In this document: piece by piece, positions 1 through 7,789 of the stretch | How positions within the stretch are numbered: position 1 is the first letter of the stretch | Layout of the letters: every line of letters starts with the position of its first letter | From: Paenibacillus sp. MMS18-CY102 | GTDB taxonomy: Bacteria > Bacillota > Bacilli > Paenibacillales > Paenibacillaceae | Assembly: GCF_009789195.1 (NCBI RefSeq) | Contig: NZ_WSTC01000007.1 | Coordinates: forward strand, 62,001-126,000 | DNA length: 64,000 nucleotides | Direction: 5' to 3' | Program-made: the position numbers and the translations under genes | The notes under the pieces: model-generated | Databases searched by the model: none | What the model was told of the DNA's origin: nothing | Seen by the model: only the letters and a program-made list of their open reading frames with translations

Positions 1-1
1 C

Positions 2-388
2 GAACCGTTCGAGCTCGTGCTGGGTGAATATGATGTGGAGTTCGGCTATGAGACGGCACGAGGGTGGATCGAGGAAAACCGCCTGCCTACTGCCGTATTC
101 GCTGGCGACGACCATATTGCACTCGGCGTGATCAACGCACTGTCCGAAGCAGGCCTGCGCGTGCCCGATGACGTTTCTGTCATCGGCTATGACGACCAAA
201 CGCTCGCCTCTAAGCTGCGGCCGCACCTGACGACGATTCGCCAGCCAGCCGATGGCATCGCCCACTCTGCCGCCCACATGCTGCTTTCCCGAATTGGCGG
301 AGCACAGCGCAGCATGCAGCAGAAGCTACAGCCAACATTAATCGTACGCGACACGACAGATCAGCCGCGAAAGGGGACACCAACATGA
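2..388 (+). CDS. LacI/GalR-family transcriptional regulator, C-terminal part (cut by window edge)
   Basis: The reading frame is open to the left edge, so only the C-terminal part of the sensor domain is present. The visible protein has the signature end of the LacI/GalR periplasmic-binding-like fold: AVFAGDDHIALGVINAL, then VPDDVSVIGYDD, then LTTIRQP and an acidic-hydrophobic tail. In this family the domain binds a sugar or sugar phosphate and controls an N-terminal helix-turn-helix, which is off the window here. The stop codon overlaps the start of the following sugar-kinase gene (ATGA). It is therefore likely the local regulator of the kinase and GH4 genes. The ligand cannot be told from what is visible. 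Confidence 0.9.
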   Translation, partial: EPFELVLGEYDVEFGYETARGWIEENRLPTAVFAGDDHIALGVINALSEAGLRVPDDVSVIGYDDQTLASKLRPHLTTIRQPADGIAHSAAHMLLSRIGGAQRSMQQKLQPTLIVRDTTDQPRKGTPT

Positions 389-1374
389 CCGTATATTTAG
401 GAATCGACAGCGGAGGCAGCAAAACGTACGCCCTGCTGACGGATGCGCAAGGCAACATTATCGGCAAAGGCAAAGGCGGCCGTGGCAACCACCAGAATGG
501 GAGAGATGAAGCCGAATTCAGCATTCGAGCCGCAACGGCGCAGGCCCTGGAGCAAGCTGGGCTCACCAAAGAAGACGTCACCCACGCCTGCTTCGGCCTC
601 GCAGGTGCCGATCGTGAAACCGACTACCAAATTCTTCGCCCGCTCGTCGCGTCGATCGATTTTCCTCGATGGTCCATTGAGTGTGACACCTTAATCGGGC
701 TTCGTGCCGGAACAACGCGCCCATATGGCATTGGCATTATTTGCGGCACGGGCACAAACTGCGTCGGCATTAACCCCGCGGGCACTCCGTTCCAATGCGG
801 CGGCTTCAACTATATGTATGGCGATTTTGGCGGCGGCGGCGCACTCAATGTCGAAGCTTTCCGCTCCGTCATCCGTGCATGGGATGGGCGCGAGCAGCCA
901 ACCGCGCTTACGCCGCTGCTGCTTGAGCTGCTCGGTTATCCCGATGTTGAGGCGATGTATAACGACTATCTAGACCATGACAAAGCCGTTCCTCTGGATG
1001 CGGCGAAGCTTCTGTTCCAAGCAGCTGCACAGAACGATGCCGTTGCAATCGCGATTCTAAACCGGCAAGGCGTTGAGCTGGGCAAATCGATAAGCGCGGT
1101 CGTACACAAGCTCGGCATGAGCGGCGATACGTTCGACGTCGTGCTTGCAGGAAGCTTAGTGACGCGTGGCGACACTGGCGGCTGGATTCGCGGCCCAATC
1201 GAGCAAGCAACCTTGGCAGCCGCCCCTCATGCACAAGTTGTAACGCTAGCAACCGAGCCGGTCGTCGGCGCCGTATGGCGCGCAATGGAGACGGCTGGAC
1301 AGCCCGTATCCCCCGATGTCCATCGCAAGATGAGTGCCTATAGCGAATTTAATCAACTACCAGAAGGGATCTGA
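385..1374 (+). CDS. BadF/BadG-type N-acetylglucosamine-kinase-like sugar kinase
   Basis: A 329-residue ASKHA-fold kinase. The N-terminus carries the phosphate-1 motif YLGIDSGGSKTYALL with a QGN turn. A second nucleotide-binding segment, GIGIICGTGTNCVGI, lies near residue 118, followed by a Gly-rich loop (YGDFGGGGALNVEAF) and, near the C-terminus, the adenosine motif VVLAGSLVTRGD. The family phosphorylates amino sugars or glucose-type sugars with ATP. The gene starts inside the regulator's stop codon, and a GH4 enzyme follows after 5 bases. The simplest reading is that imported sugar or disaccharide is phosphorylated here and cleaved by the GH4 enzyme. No PTS component is visible, which fits ABC-type uptake plus a cytosolic kinase. 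Substrate (N-acetylglucosamine, chitobiose, cellobiose) is not resolved. Confidence 0.85.
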   Translation: MTVYLGIDSGGSKTYALLTDAQGNIIGKGKGGRGNHQNGRDEAEFSIRAATAQALEQAGLTKEDVTHACFGLAGADRETDYQILRPLVASIDFPRWSIECDTLIGLRAGTTRPYGIGIICGTGTNCVGINPAGTPFQCGGFNYMYGDFGGGGALNVEAFRSVIRAWDGREQPTALTPLLLELLGYPDVEAMYNDYLDHDKAVPLDAAKLLFQAAAQNDAVAIAILNRQGVELGKSISAVVHKLGMSGDTFDVVLAGSLVTRGDTGGWIRGPIEQATLAAAPHAQVVTLATEPVVGAVWRAMETAGQPVSPDVHRKMSAYSEFNQLPEGI

Positions 1375-1379
1375 CAATC

Positions 1380-2681
1380 ATGGCAAACGGACTAAAAATC
1401 GCAGTAATCGGCGGCGGCTCCTCCTATACCCCTGAGCTTGTAGAAGGTTTTATCCAAAATTATGAGCAACTGCCCGTTCGCGAGCTCTGGCTCGTCGATA
1501 TCGAAGAAGGCCTGCACAAGCTCAACATTGTCGGCCAGCTCGCGCAGCGCATGGTGGAGCAATCCGGACTGCCCATGCAAGTGCATCTGACGACCGACCG
1601 CCGCCGGGCAATCGAAGGTGCTGACTTCGTTAGCACGCAGATGCGCGTCGGCATGCTGGCTGCACGCGGCCGCGATGAGACAATTCCGCTTCGCTATGGC
1701 GTCATCGGCCAAGAAACGACCGGTCCCGGCGGCATGATGAAGGCGCTGCGGACGATCCCGGTGCTGCTCGACATTTGCCGCGACATTGAGGAGCTTGCCC
1801 CGAACGCTTGGCTGCTCAACTTCACCAACCCTGCTGGCATGGTTACCGAAGCCATTCTCCAGCATGCTAAAGTGCGCAGTATCGGGCTTTGCAACGCACC
1901 GATTGGCCTGCGGAAGTGGCTATCCGGCAAATATAGCGTGCCTGCTGACCGCATTTACACCGAGTTCGTCGGCCTCAACCATCTGCACTGGGTATCGCGC
2001 GTCGAAGTGGATGGCGTCGATAAGCTAACGGAGCTGCTGAACAACCAAGAAGATTACAGCGCGAAGAATGTGCCGCAGCAAGGCTGGAATCCGGCGTTCC
2101 TCCGTTCGCTCGGCGCATTGCCTTCGTATTATTTGAAATATTTCTATATGACGGACAAAATGCTAGCCGAACAACAGAAGGCGCTACAGCAGGATGGCAT
2201 CCGTGCTGAAGTCGTCAAGCGCGTCGAAGACGAGCTGTTCAAGCTATACGCCGACCCAGCGCTAACGGAGAAGCCGAAGCAGCTGGAGCAGCGCGGCGGC
2301 GCATACTATTCCGAAGCAGCGGTCAACTTAATGCGCTCGCTCTACAACGGGACGAACGACATTCAGGCGCTCAACGTTGCAAACCAAGGCGTTCTCGACT
2401 TCCTGCCGGACGATGCTTCAATTGAAGTCAACTGTATTGTGACCAAAAGCGGCCCGCTGCCGTTGCCCGTCACGAACGTGCCCGCGCAAGCGAAAGGCCT
2501 CATCCACGCTGTCAAAACGTATGAGCAGCTCGCAATCCGCGCGGCTGTGACAGGAGACCGCGGCTTAGCGCTCCAAGCGATGGCCCATCATCCGCTCGTC
2601 CCATCCGTTGACACGGCCGTGGCACTGCTCGATGAGATGCTGGAAGCGAACCGCGCTTACTTGCCGCAATTTTTCGCTTAA
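1380..2681 (+). CDS. GH4 family 6-phospho-beta-glucosidase
   Basis: A 433-residue glycoside hydrolase of family 4, which cleaves 6-phosphorylated disaccharides by an NAD+- and metal-dependent oxidation/elimination. The Rossmann motif KIAVIGGGSSYTPELVEGF is at residues 7-25. The metal-site Cys appears in LCNAPIGLRKWL and the metal-site His in FVGLNHLHWV. These patterns are closest to the CelF/LicH 6-phospho-beta-glucosidase branch rather than the alpha branch. Length is normal. The start follows a GAAGGG-type ribosome site overlapping the end of the kinase gene. It is the last gene of the operon and ends at a strong hairpin. It acts in the cytosol, presumably on the product of the upstream kinase. 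Confidence 0.93.
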   Translation: MANGLKIAVIGGGSSYTPELVEGFIQNYEQLPVRELWLVDIEEGLHKLNIVGQLAQRMVEQSGLPMQVHLTTDRRRAIEGADFVSTQMRVGMLAARGRDETIPLRYGVIGQETTGPGGMMKALRTIPVLLDICRDIEELAPNAWLLNFTNPAGMVTEAILQHAKVRSIGLCNAPIGLRKWLSGKYSVPADRIYTEFVGLNHLHWVSRVEVDGVDKLTELLNNQEDYSAKNVPQQGWNPAFLRSLGALPSYYLKYFYMTDKMLAEQQKALQQDGIRAEVVKRVEDELFKLYADPALTEKPKQLEQRGGAYYSEAAVNLMRSLYNGTNDIQALNVANQGVLDFLPDDASIEVNCIVTKSGPLPLPVTNVPAQAKGLIHAVKTYEQLAIRAAVTGDRGLALQAMAHHPLVPSVDTAVALLDEMLEANRAYLPQFFA

Positions 2682-2693
2682 ACCAATGACAAA

Positions 2694-2740
2694 AAAGACG
2701 GATGCCAGGGAGCTTCTCGCTCCTCAAGGTATCCGTCTTT
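2694..2740. terminator. Bidirectional terminator between convergent genes
   Basis: The arms AAAGACGGAT (2694-2703) and ATCCGTCTTT (2731-2740) are perfect complements, with A and T runs on the outside. An inner GGAGC/GCTCC pairing extends the stem. It lies between the GH4 gene and a convergent gene ending at 2748. Confidence 0.85.
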
Positions 2741-2747
2741 GCTTAAA

Positions 2748-3353
2748 TCACCATCTCTTCCGGTCATCCGGCCGTATATCAAAGTTGCCAAGGTCCGACA
2801 ATTGATCGTATGCATCTTTATAAATTCGAATAATGGCTTGCACATTACGAAACTCTTCATCCTCTGGCCCATAGCCTTCCATAAACATCTTCTCAATGAT
2901 GCGCCGGAAGAAGCCCATTCGCTTCTCCATCCGCTCCCGCTCCATTTGAACAATGTCCTCGAAGGTGTTTTCCTCGATAAACGTATCCAGCAGGTCTGGA
3001 CCGTCCTCTAAATGATTGCGCCTTGAGCGGCTTCGCGATCCGAATCGCTCCTGTTCTCCACTCGAGTCTACATCCCGCGCAGGGCTATCTTGTGGCTGAA
3101 GATCAATCGAGGTGCGGAGCGCAGACAATGTAATATTTTCCCGGGCAAGCATGACATGAAAATCTTTGTGCTGGAGCAGCTCGGCGACGACTAACCTGCA
3201 CATTTCCCGATTCTGGAGCAGCATGCCATCGAACGGATGAAGCGTCCAATTATTCTGCTGGTAATACAGATTGAAAGTAAACATCGCGCTGCCATAACGA
3301 TATTGCATATTAATCCGTGTCTCATCGATAATCTCGAACGAGAAATCTAGCAT
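2748..3353 (-). CDS. Unrecognised 201-residue cytosolic protein
   Basis: I do not recognise the family. The start has a good ribosome site (GGGAGGGAG, then about 8 bases). There is no signal peptide or membrane segment. The first 100 residues look like a compact alpha/beta domain (for example MQYRYGSAMFTFNLYYQQNNWTL, shown here only as its start MQYRYGSAMF). A polar, Arg/Ser-rich linker follows (about residues 125-150), then a highly charged helical C-terminus ending in FDIRPDDRKRW. It stands alone on the minus strand and shares a bidirectional terminator with the sugar operon. The gene body and codon use look normal, so it is likely a real protein of unknown function. Confidence 0.65.
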   Translation of the reverse strand: MLDFSFEIIDETRINMQYRYGSAMFTFNLYYQQNNWTLHPFDGMLLQNREMCRLVVAELLQHKDFHVMLARENITLSALRTSIDLQPQDSPARDVDSSGEQERFGSRSRSRRNHLEDGPDLLDTFIEENTFEDIVQMERERMEKRMGFFRRIIEKMFMEGYGPEDEEFRNVQAIIRIYKDAYDQLSDLGNFDIRPDDRKRW

Positions 3354-3495
3354 GTCTTTACTCCCTCCCGGAATGATCTTCTGTATATTTTATAAATTAT
3401 ACCACATTGCGGCTGGCTGGACTTTACGCCGCTTAAAGATTTACGGTAAAGTAGAAGGTACTGCTACATACGCCTAATGAACGGAGTGTCGCTCC

Positions 3496-3594
3496 ATGAA
3501 ATTTATACGGGAAAACAAAATGAACCTATGGCTCGGCATTCTCCTTCTCATCAACCTCGTCCTTCTGCTTGCCTTCTTTCGCCCTAACTCCTAA
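3496..3594 (+). CDS. Predicted 32-residue membrane microprotein
   Basis: A short reading frame starts at ATG 3496 behind the purine-rich sequence AACGGAG and ends with TAA. It begins MKFIRENKMN and is followed by one strongly hydrophobic helix of about 20 residues (LWLGILLLINLVLLLAFF), ending RPNS. Basic residues before the helix predict the N-terminus inside the cell. The AAGTAGAAGGT sequence about 40 bases upstream recurs at 21418. The evidence for translation is the ribosome site and the clean helix only; function is unknown. Confidence 0.5.
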   Translation: MKFIRENKMNLWLGILLLINLVLLLAFFRPNS

Positions 3595-3654
3595 TTAATA
3601 CCCACTTGCTTCGGCTTCCTAACGTTGCTTCACCCCAGCCTTTGGCCACGCCCT

Positions 3655-3719
3655 GACAGCAAGAAAGGCCGGCCCGCCACGCGCCTTAAGCGCGTAACGG
3701 ATCAGCCCTTCTTGCTGTC
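3655..3719. repeat. Nested inverted repeat between two microprotein genes
   Basis: The outer arms GACAGCAAGAA (3655-3665) and TTCTTGCTGTC (3709-3719) are perfect complements. An inner hairpin, ACGCGC/GCGCGT, sits at 3679-3695. The right arm overlaps the last codons of the minus-strand microprotein. Neither side is followed by a T-run, so it is not a classical terminator. It may be a processing or termination structure for the two convergent small genes. Confidence 0.5.
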
Positions 3720-3833
3720 GTTGTTGTAATAAAAACCTTGTGGGTCATTTAATTCCGCGATGGCTTCTGCCCGCTCGCTGCTTGTAATGACAATCAAGAC
3801 GGCAATGACACAGCCCAATATGACGGAAAGCAT
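3702..3833 (-). CDS. Predicted 43-residue membrane or secreted microprotein
   Basis: A reading frame from ATG 3833 to TGA 3702 sits behind a strong GGAGGGAGG ribosome site about 12 bases upstream. The product starts MLSVILGCVIAVLIVI, which is one hydrophobic segment, and continues with a polar tail (TSSERAEAIAELND, then PQGFYYNNDSKKG). The hydrophobic part could be a membrane anchor or an uncleaved signal. It lies just downstream of telA in the same direction, so it may be read from the end of the Ter operon. No family recognised. Confidence 0.5.
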   Translation of the reverse strand: MLSVILGCVIAVLIVITSSERAEAIAELNDPQGFYYNNDSKKG

Positions 3834-3915
3834 CCGATCAATCAGCCTCCCTCCATGCGCAGACGGCTTTTATGCCAATCTATGCAGGGGAAAGCTGGAA
3901 TATGCCAGTTGTTTC

Positions 3916-5019
3916 CTAGCTTAACAAGGAGCTGATCTCATTCTCAGCCGGCACAGCGGACTTCAATGCTGGAGCCGATGCATCTGCACCGTGGCCCAAT
4001 CGGTTCGCAAGCTGCGTATTAATCGACGTCATTTTGTTCGTATAATCGTTGCAGCTATCGATGATGCGCCTGTTCGACTGCTCCGACAGGTCGATTGCTG
4101 CCATCAAATCGCCAATGGCACGATTGACCGCTTCCATCGACATCGACGGCTTGGCCAGCAGCTCGTTCGTTTTCTCGGTCGTCTGGCGCAGCAGGCGCGC
4201 ATTTTCTTGGAACTGGTTTTCAATCGTCTTGTTCGTCGCATCTACAGCGCTAATGACTTTCTCTTGGTCGTTCAGCGCAAGCGCGATCATCGCGGATACG
4301 GTAATGAGATTCGACGTCTTATCGATCGCATTGTTAACGGAATCGATCAGCTTATCATTATTGTCATTAATGATGTCCGTTGCCGCAATCGCCTGATTGT
4401 AAAGCATAATCATCTCGGTCATCGACTGAATCCGCGTAACTACCTTGCGGAGCCCGCGTTCCAGCTGTGCCTTGCGGCCCGCATTGTCAGGGTTCGCAAT
4501 CTCCGACTCAAATAGCTCCTTAAGCTTGTCCCCGAACGTAATCTTCGTTTGAAGGGAATAGATCTCTTCTAGGGAACTGCGCTTGAGTTGGCGCATATTG
4601 ACGATGCTTTCCTCCAGCGTATCCTTGCCGTCACGCAAGCCGTTAATGATGGCGTCCACGTTCGTTTTGACCGTCTGGTACTTGTACACGTAGTTTTTCA
4701 ACGGGCTTTTACGAAGCATTTTGCCAAGGAATCCGACATTCTTGCTCTGCTGGAGCGATTCGCACTCGCTGCGCAACTTCAAAATCATGTTGGACACTTC
4801 CGTGCGGCCGCCGTTCATCAGGTCGTTAACCGGACGGTCGAGCAGCTTCAACGTCTGGCCCGCTTTTTCCTGTGTTTTAATGCCGAGCTTCCCGATTTCG
4901 TCCATCAAGGTATCGAGCTGAACCGAATCCGTCTGCGCGACTTGTCCGATCAGCCGGGACGCTTCTTGAACGACCTTCTGTTCATCCTCTTGCTTCAACT
5001 GCACCAATTGCGTCGACAT
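3916..5019 (-). CDS. telA: TelA/KlaA-family toxic anion resistance protein
   Basis: A 367-residue all-helical protein of the TelA (toxic anion resistance) family. It is recognised from its Gln/Glu-rich helical N-terminus, the central segment GFLGKMLRKSPLKNYVYKY (near residue 97), the ITFGDKLKELFE stretch and the long coiled-coil C-terminal half (LMAAIDLSEQSNRRIIDSCN). No membrane segment is seen. TelA proteins give tellurite and other chemical-stress tolerance by an unsettled mechanism, and in Firmicutes they are typically paired with an XpaC-like protein, as here (19-base gap). It is the last recognisable gene of the long minus-strand Ter operon. Confidence 0.9.
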   Translation of the reverse strand: MSTQLVQLKQEDEQKVVQEASRLIGQVAQTDSVQLDTLMDEIGKLGIKTQEKAGQTLKLLDRPVNDLMNGGRTEVSNMILKLRSECESLQQSKNVGFLGKMLRKSPLKNYVYKYQTVKTNVDAIINGLRDGKDTLEESIVNMRQLKRSSLEEIYSLQTKITFGDKLKELFESEIANPDNAGRKAQLERGLRKVVTRIQSMTEMIMLYNQAIAATDIINDNNDKLIDSVNNAIDKTSNLITVSAMIALALNDQEKVISAVDATNKTIENQFQENARLLRQTTEKTNELLAKPSMSMEAVNRAIGDLMAAIDLSEQSNRRIIDSCNDYTNKMTSINTQLANRLGHGADASAPALKSAVPAENEISSLLS

Positions 5020-5038
5020 CTAACAGGCCTCCCTATCG

Positions 5039-5752
5039 TTATAGCTCTGATTGATTATACCGCTGGTGAATCAGTTCTGCTTTGGTCTGCAATTCCAGCA
5101 AATCCTTATGTTCAATCGTAGATGCGATCGCTGAAATTTTGGAATCAACATCCTTCAAGCCGTTAAGCAGCATTCGGCGGTTTTTGCTCTTCATCTCGCC
5201 GCTTAAGCGCAGGAACGGGTTGATTACCCCATTAAGGTCTTTGAGAATCAGCCTGCGAATCGTATGATTCGTGTTGCTGTCCCCAAGCTGCTCAAGCAGC
5301 GGAATAATCCGTTGTACACGAGAGAACAAGGAAAGCGACTTCTCAACGATTTCGCTATCGAGATTATGCTTCTGCCCCTCGGAAATAATCATATCTTCAA
5401 GCACCTGCAAATACTCAACTACCGGGCCAAAGCCTTCTGGCAACACCGCCGCTGATGCCGCTGCGGATTGCGTTGGAGCTGGCACTGGTGCAGCTTGTGG
5501 CTGCCGCCCTCCCGCACCTTGAAGCTGCGGTTGCTGCTGTTGATTAGGCTGCAAACGGTCTGGCAATGGCCCTGCCGGATGGCCGGACACGTCCAAGCTT
5601 GGAGCTGGAACACGGTTCCGGGCTGGAAGCAGGCTGCCGAATATAGCGCCTATCGCTGGAATGAACAGCGTCAAAATCTCGGGCAACATAAAGCTTAATA
5701 CAACTGCAGCAACATATCCAATAGCACCGCCGACCAGTACATTTTTCCTCAC
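5039..5752 (-). CDS. XpaC-like membrane protein (5-bromo-4-chloroindolyl phosphate hydrolysis family)
   Basis: The N-terminus carries two close hydrophobic helices (VLVGGAIGYVAAVVLSF and ILTLFIPAIGAIFGSLL). A Pro/Gln-rich linker follows (NQQQQPQLQ, APVPAPTQSAAAS), then a helical soluble domain similar to XpaC. The frame extends upstream to a TTG at 5821, but the best start is GTG 5752, 9 bases after GGAGG; GTG 5776 after GGGAGAG is an alternative. XpaC-like and TelA genes form a conserved pair. The historical name refers to a phosphatase assay phenotype; the true activity is not established. It is likely a membrane partner of TelA in the chemical-stress operon. Confidence 0.75.
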   Translation of the reverse strand: MRKNVLVGGAIGYVAAVVLSFMLPEILTLFIPAIGAIFGSLLPARNRVPAPSLDVSGHPAGPLPDRLQPNQQQQPQLQGAGGRQPQAAPVPAPTQSAAASAAVLPEGFGPVVEYLQVLEDMIISEGQKHNLDSEIVEKSLSLFSRVQRIIPLLEQLGDSNTNHTIRRLILKDLNGVINPFLRLSGEMKSKNRRMLLNGLKDVDSKISAIASTIEHKDLLELQTKAELIHQRYNQSEL

Positions 5753-5841
5753 GGGCAATTCCCTCCACCTAGACACGTTAGTCTCTCCCACTATTGTAGA
5801 AACCCTCGTTAACGCTGTCAATGGAGCCGGGGAAGCATGGA

Positions 5842-5863
5842 GCCCCCCGCCGCAGGGCGGGGC
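5842..5863. other. GC-rich intercistronic hairpin in the Ter operon
   Basis: The minus-strand transcript can fold GCCCCGCC-CTGC-GGCGGGG with no T-run after it. It lies between the end of the ATP-grasp gene and the start region of the XpaC-like gene. It more likely stabilises or processes mRNA than ends transcription. Confidence 0.45.
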
Positions 5864-5879
5864 AGCGCCGTTTCACCCA

Positions 5880-6938
5880 TTATGCCTGCACTCGCTGCAA
5901 ACTTTCTGCAAAAGTCTGCATGCGCATCGACAGCTCAATATGGCTCGTTGTAATGCCGAACTCCGGCGCCAGCGGCTCAATCGGCTGCCCCAGCGCTGCT
6001 TTAACACCCAAATAAGGGAAGTTAATGCCTGCTAAGCAGGTTGCATGCAGCCCGCCGGACATCCGCGGATTAATTTCCAGAAGCTTCGGCACGCCGCCGT
6101 TACAACGCATTTGGATATTAAAGTTGTATGGAATCCGATACGTCTCTGCTACGCGATGGGCAATGGCGATCAGCTCAGCATTATTCTCCAGCACGCGCAG
6201 CCTCCCATCCGCTTTGCGGCGCGGCACGGCTGCCAGCAGCTTCCCGTCCCGGTCAGCTAAGCAATCGATGCTGTACTCCGGGCCATCCAGCAGCTCCATC
6301 ACCATCATCTCAGGGAACGTTTCCACTCGGGATAAAATGCCGTATGCCTCATCGAATGTCAACTCGTTAGTCACATATCCGAACAGATCTTTCAACGCAT
6401 CGCGATTATCGTTCACGATACGGAACCCAAGCCCTCCCTCAGAATCGGTCGGCTTGAAGCAGACACGGTGCCCCGCAGCGGCTAACCGCGCATACGCTTG
6501 CTTGAAGCCTTCCGCATCTCGGACAACCTCGTAAGCCGGAACCTCCATAATCCCCGTCGTTCGAACCTCTTCGTAAAACTTGTCCTTAATCGTCAACTTC
6601 TCGAGCAACTCCACGTCACGGCATACTGTTACTTGCGTTCCGATTTCATCGAACAGTGCAACGTGGCGGGCGATATCGAGCATATGCAGCCTGGGGATAA
6701 AGACATCAATTTCATGCTTTCGGCAGAAGTCAACGCAAAACTGAACATAATCCAATCCGCCTAGCACAGGCTCGACCGTCGCATAATCTGCACCCTGCAG
6801 CGCCATATGGCCGGGATCAGGATGCGTGCCGTATAGCTTAAACGCAACGCCGTCCTCATTGTGGCGAATGCTGTTCATATAATGGTAAGCGACGGAAAAC
6901 CAACGGTTAAAATATACGCGAAGCTCTTTTTTGCTCAT
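5880..6938 (-). CDS. ATP-grasp ligase of the Ter-associated biosynthetic module
   Basis: A protein of about 352 residues with an ATP-grasp fold. The lysine strand is HRVCFKPTDSEGGLGFRIV, and the Mg-binding end is LEINPRMSGGLHATC. The N-terminal preATP-grasp part contains DVFIPRLHMLDIARH. The family joins a carboxylate to an amine or other nucleophile using ATP. The preferred start is ATG 6938, 9 bases after GGGGG. An upstream ATG at 6957-6959 overlaps the previous stop as ATGA and would add seven residues. Comparative genomics places this gene type with HAD, StiP, PRTase-TRSP and lyase genes in Ter clusters predicted to make a nucleoside-like metabolite. The actual substrate is unknown. Confidence 0.82.
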   Translation of the reverse strand: MSKKELRVYFNRWFSVAYHYMNSIRHNEDGVAFKLYGTHPDPGHMALQGADYATVEPVLGGLDYVQFCVDFCRKHEIDVFIPRLHMLDIARHVALFDEIGTQVTVCRDVELLEKLTIKDKFYEEVRTTGIMEVPAYEVVRDAEGFKQAYARLAAAGHRVCFKPTDSEGGLGFRIVNDNRDALKDLFGYVTNELTFDEAYGILSRVETFPEMMVMELLDGPEYSIDCLADRDGKLLAAVPRRKADGRLRVLENNAELIAIAHRVAETYRIPYNFNIQMRCNGGVPKLLEINPRMSGGLHATCLAGINFPYLGVKAALGQPIEPLAPEFGITTSHIELSMRMQTFAESLQRVQA

Positions 6939-6955
6939 GTTGAACTTCCCCCTAT

Positions 6956-7789
6956 TCACTCGACTGCCTTGCCCACTCTTGCATAACCCACTGCCTGCGA
7001 CGCCACATACGAAACAATTTCTTCGGCTGCGAACAATCCAGACTGCTGCGTAAACCTCCAGCTTCCCTTTATGCCTGTCTCTTGATAAATCCGATAAAGC
7101 TCGCCGTGAGCCGGCGCGATGGCATAATCCGCGGATTCCAGCAAGCTGCGATCTAACAAGGAATCGCCTGACGCTGCCAGAGGCAACTCCGGGTGACGCT
7201 GGCGAATGTATGCTGCTGCATCACGCTTATTAACTACAGACGGCACGATGTAAACCTTGCGCCCTTGTACGGACAGCTCCCATCCAAGCTCGGCAAGCGC
7301 CTGAGCCCGCTCCTGGACAGCCTCCGCCGGCATCCGTTCGCGGTCCATCAGATAGACGTAGAACAGCTCGTCGCAAAGCCGGCTTTCCAGCACCCAATCT
7401 TCGCTTACGATCGGCGCAAACGTGCGAAACGCCTCTTCGGGCGAGCATGCTTCTTTTCGCAGCCGCTGTTGAACAAGGCGCTGCCATTGCGTATCCACTT
7501 GCCCATTATGCAAAATGTTGCCGCCATTGCTCGTAATCGCATAAGCCGGGACAATATGCTGCTGGAACACTTCAATCCGCTGGTATTGCGCCATCGTTCG
7601 CGTCGTTACCGGCACGAATATAACCCGCTCTGCTAGCGCCTTTAGCTCTGCCATCGCAACGTCAGACATGAACGCTCCCGACTTGCCGCCGTAAGTCTCC
7701 ACTACGCTTATGCCCTGCGTATCTGGTGGCACGAGCATTGCACGATGCGAGTAAATTAACGTCATATCTAGATCGCTTGCATATATCAT
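6956..7789 (-). CDS. HAD-superfamily phosphatase of the Ter module
   Basis: A 277-residue HAD hydrolase of the sucrose-phosphatase/Cof-like type. Motif I is DLDMTLIYS (catalytic Asp6 and Asp8), motif II lies in FVPVTTRT, and motif IV is AASGDSLLDRSLL. A cap region sits between them. The start ATG overlaps the StiP stop (ATGA) and has the ribosome site GGAGGAACACC. It would remove a phosphate from a small metabolite, probably an intermediate of the pathway built by the neighbouring PRTase, lyase and ATP-grasp enzymes. That pathway role is inference from the operon. Confidence 0.85.
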   Translation of the reverse strand: MIYASDLDMTLIYSHRAMLVPPDTQGISVVETYGGKSGAFMSDVAMAELKALAERVIFVPVTTRTMAQYQRIEVFQQHIVPAYAITSNGGNILHNGQVDTQWQRLVQQRLRKEACSPEEAFRTFAPIVSEDWVLESRLCDELFYVYLMDRERMPAEAVQERAQALAELGWELSVQGRKVYIVPSVVNKRDAAAYIRQRHPELPLAASGDSLLDRSLLESADYAIAPAHGELYRIYQETGIKGSWRFTQQSGLFAAEEIVSYVASQAVGYARVGKAVE

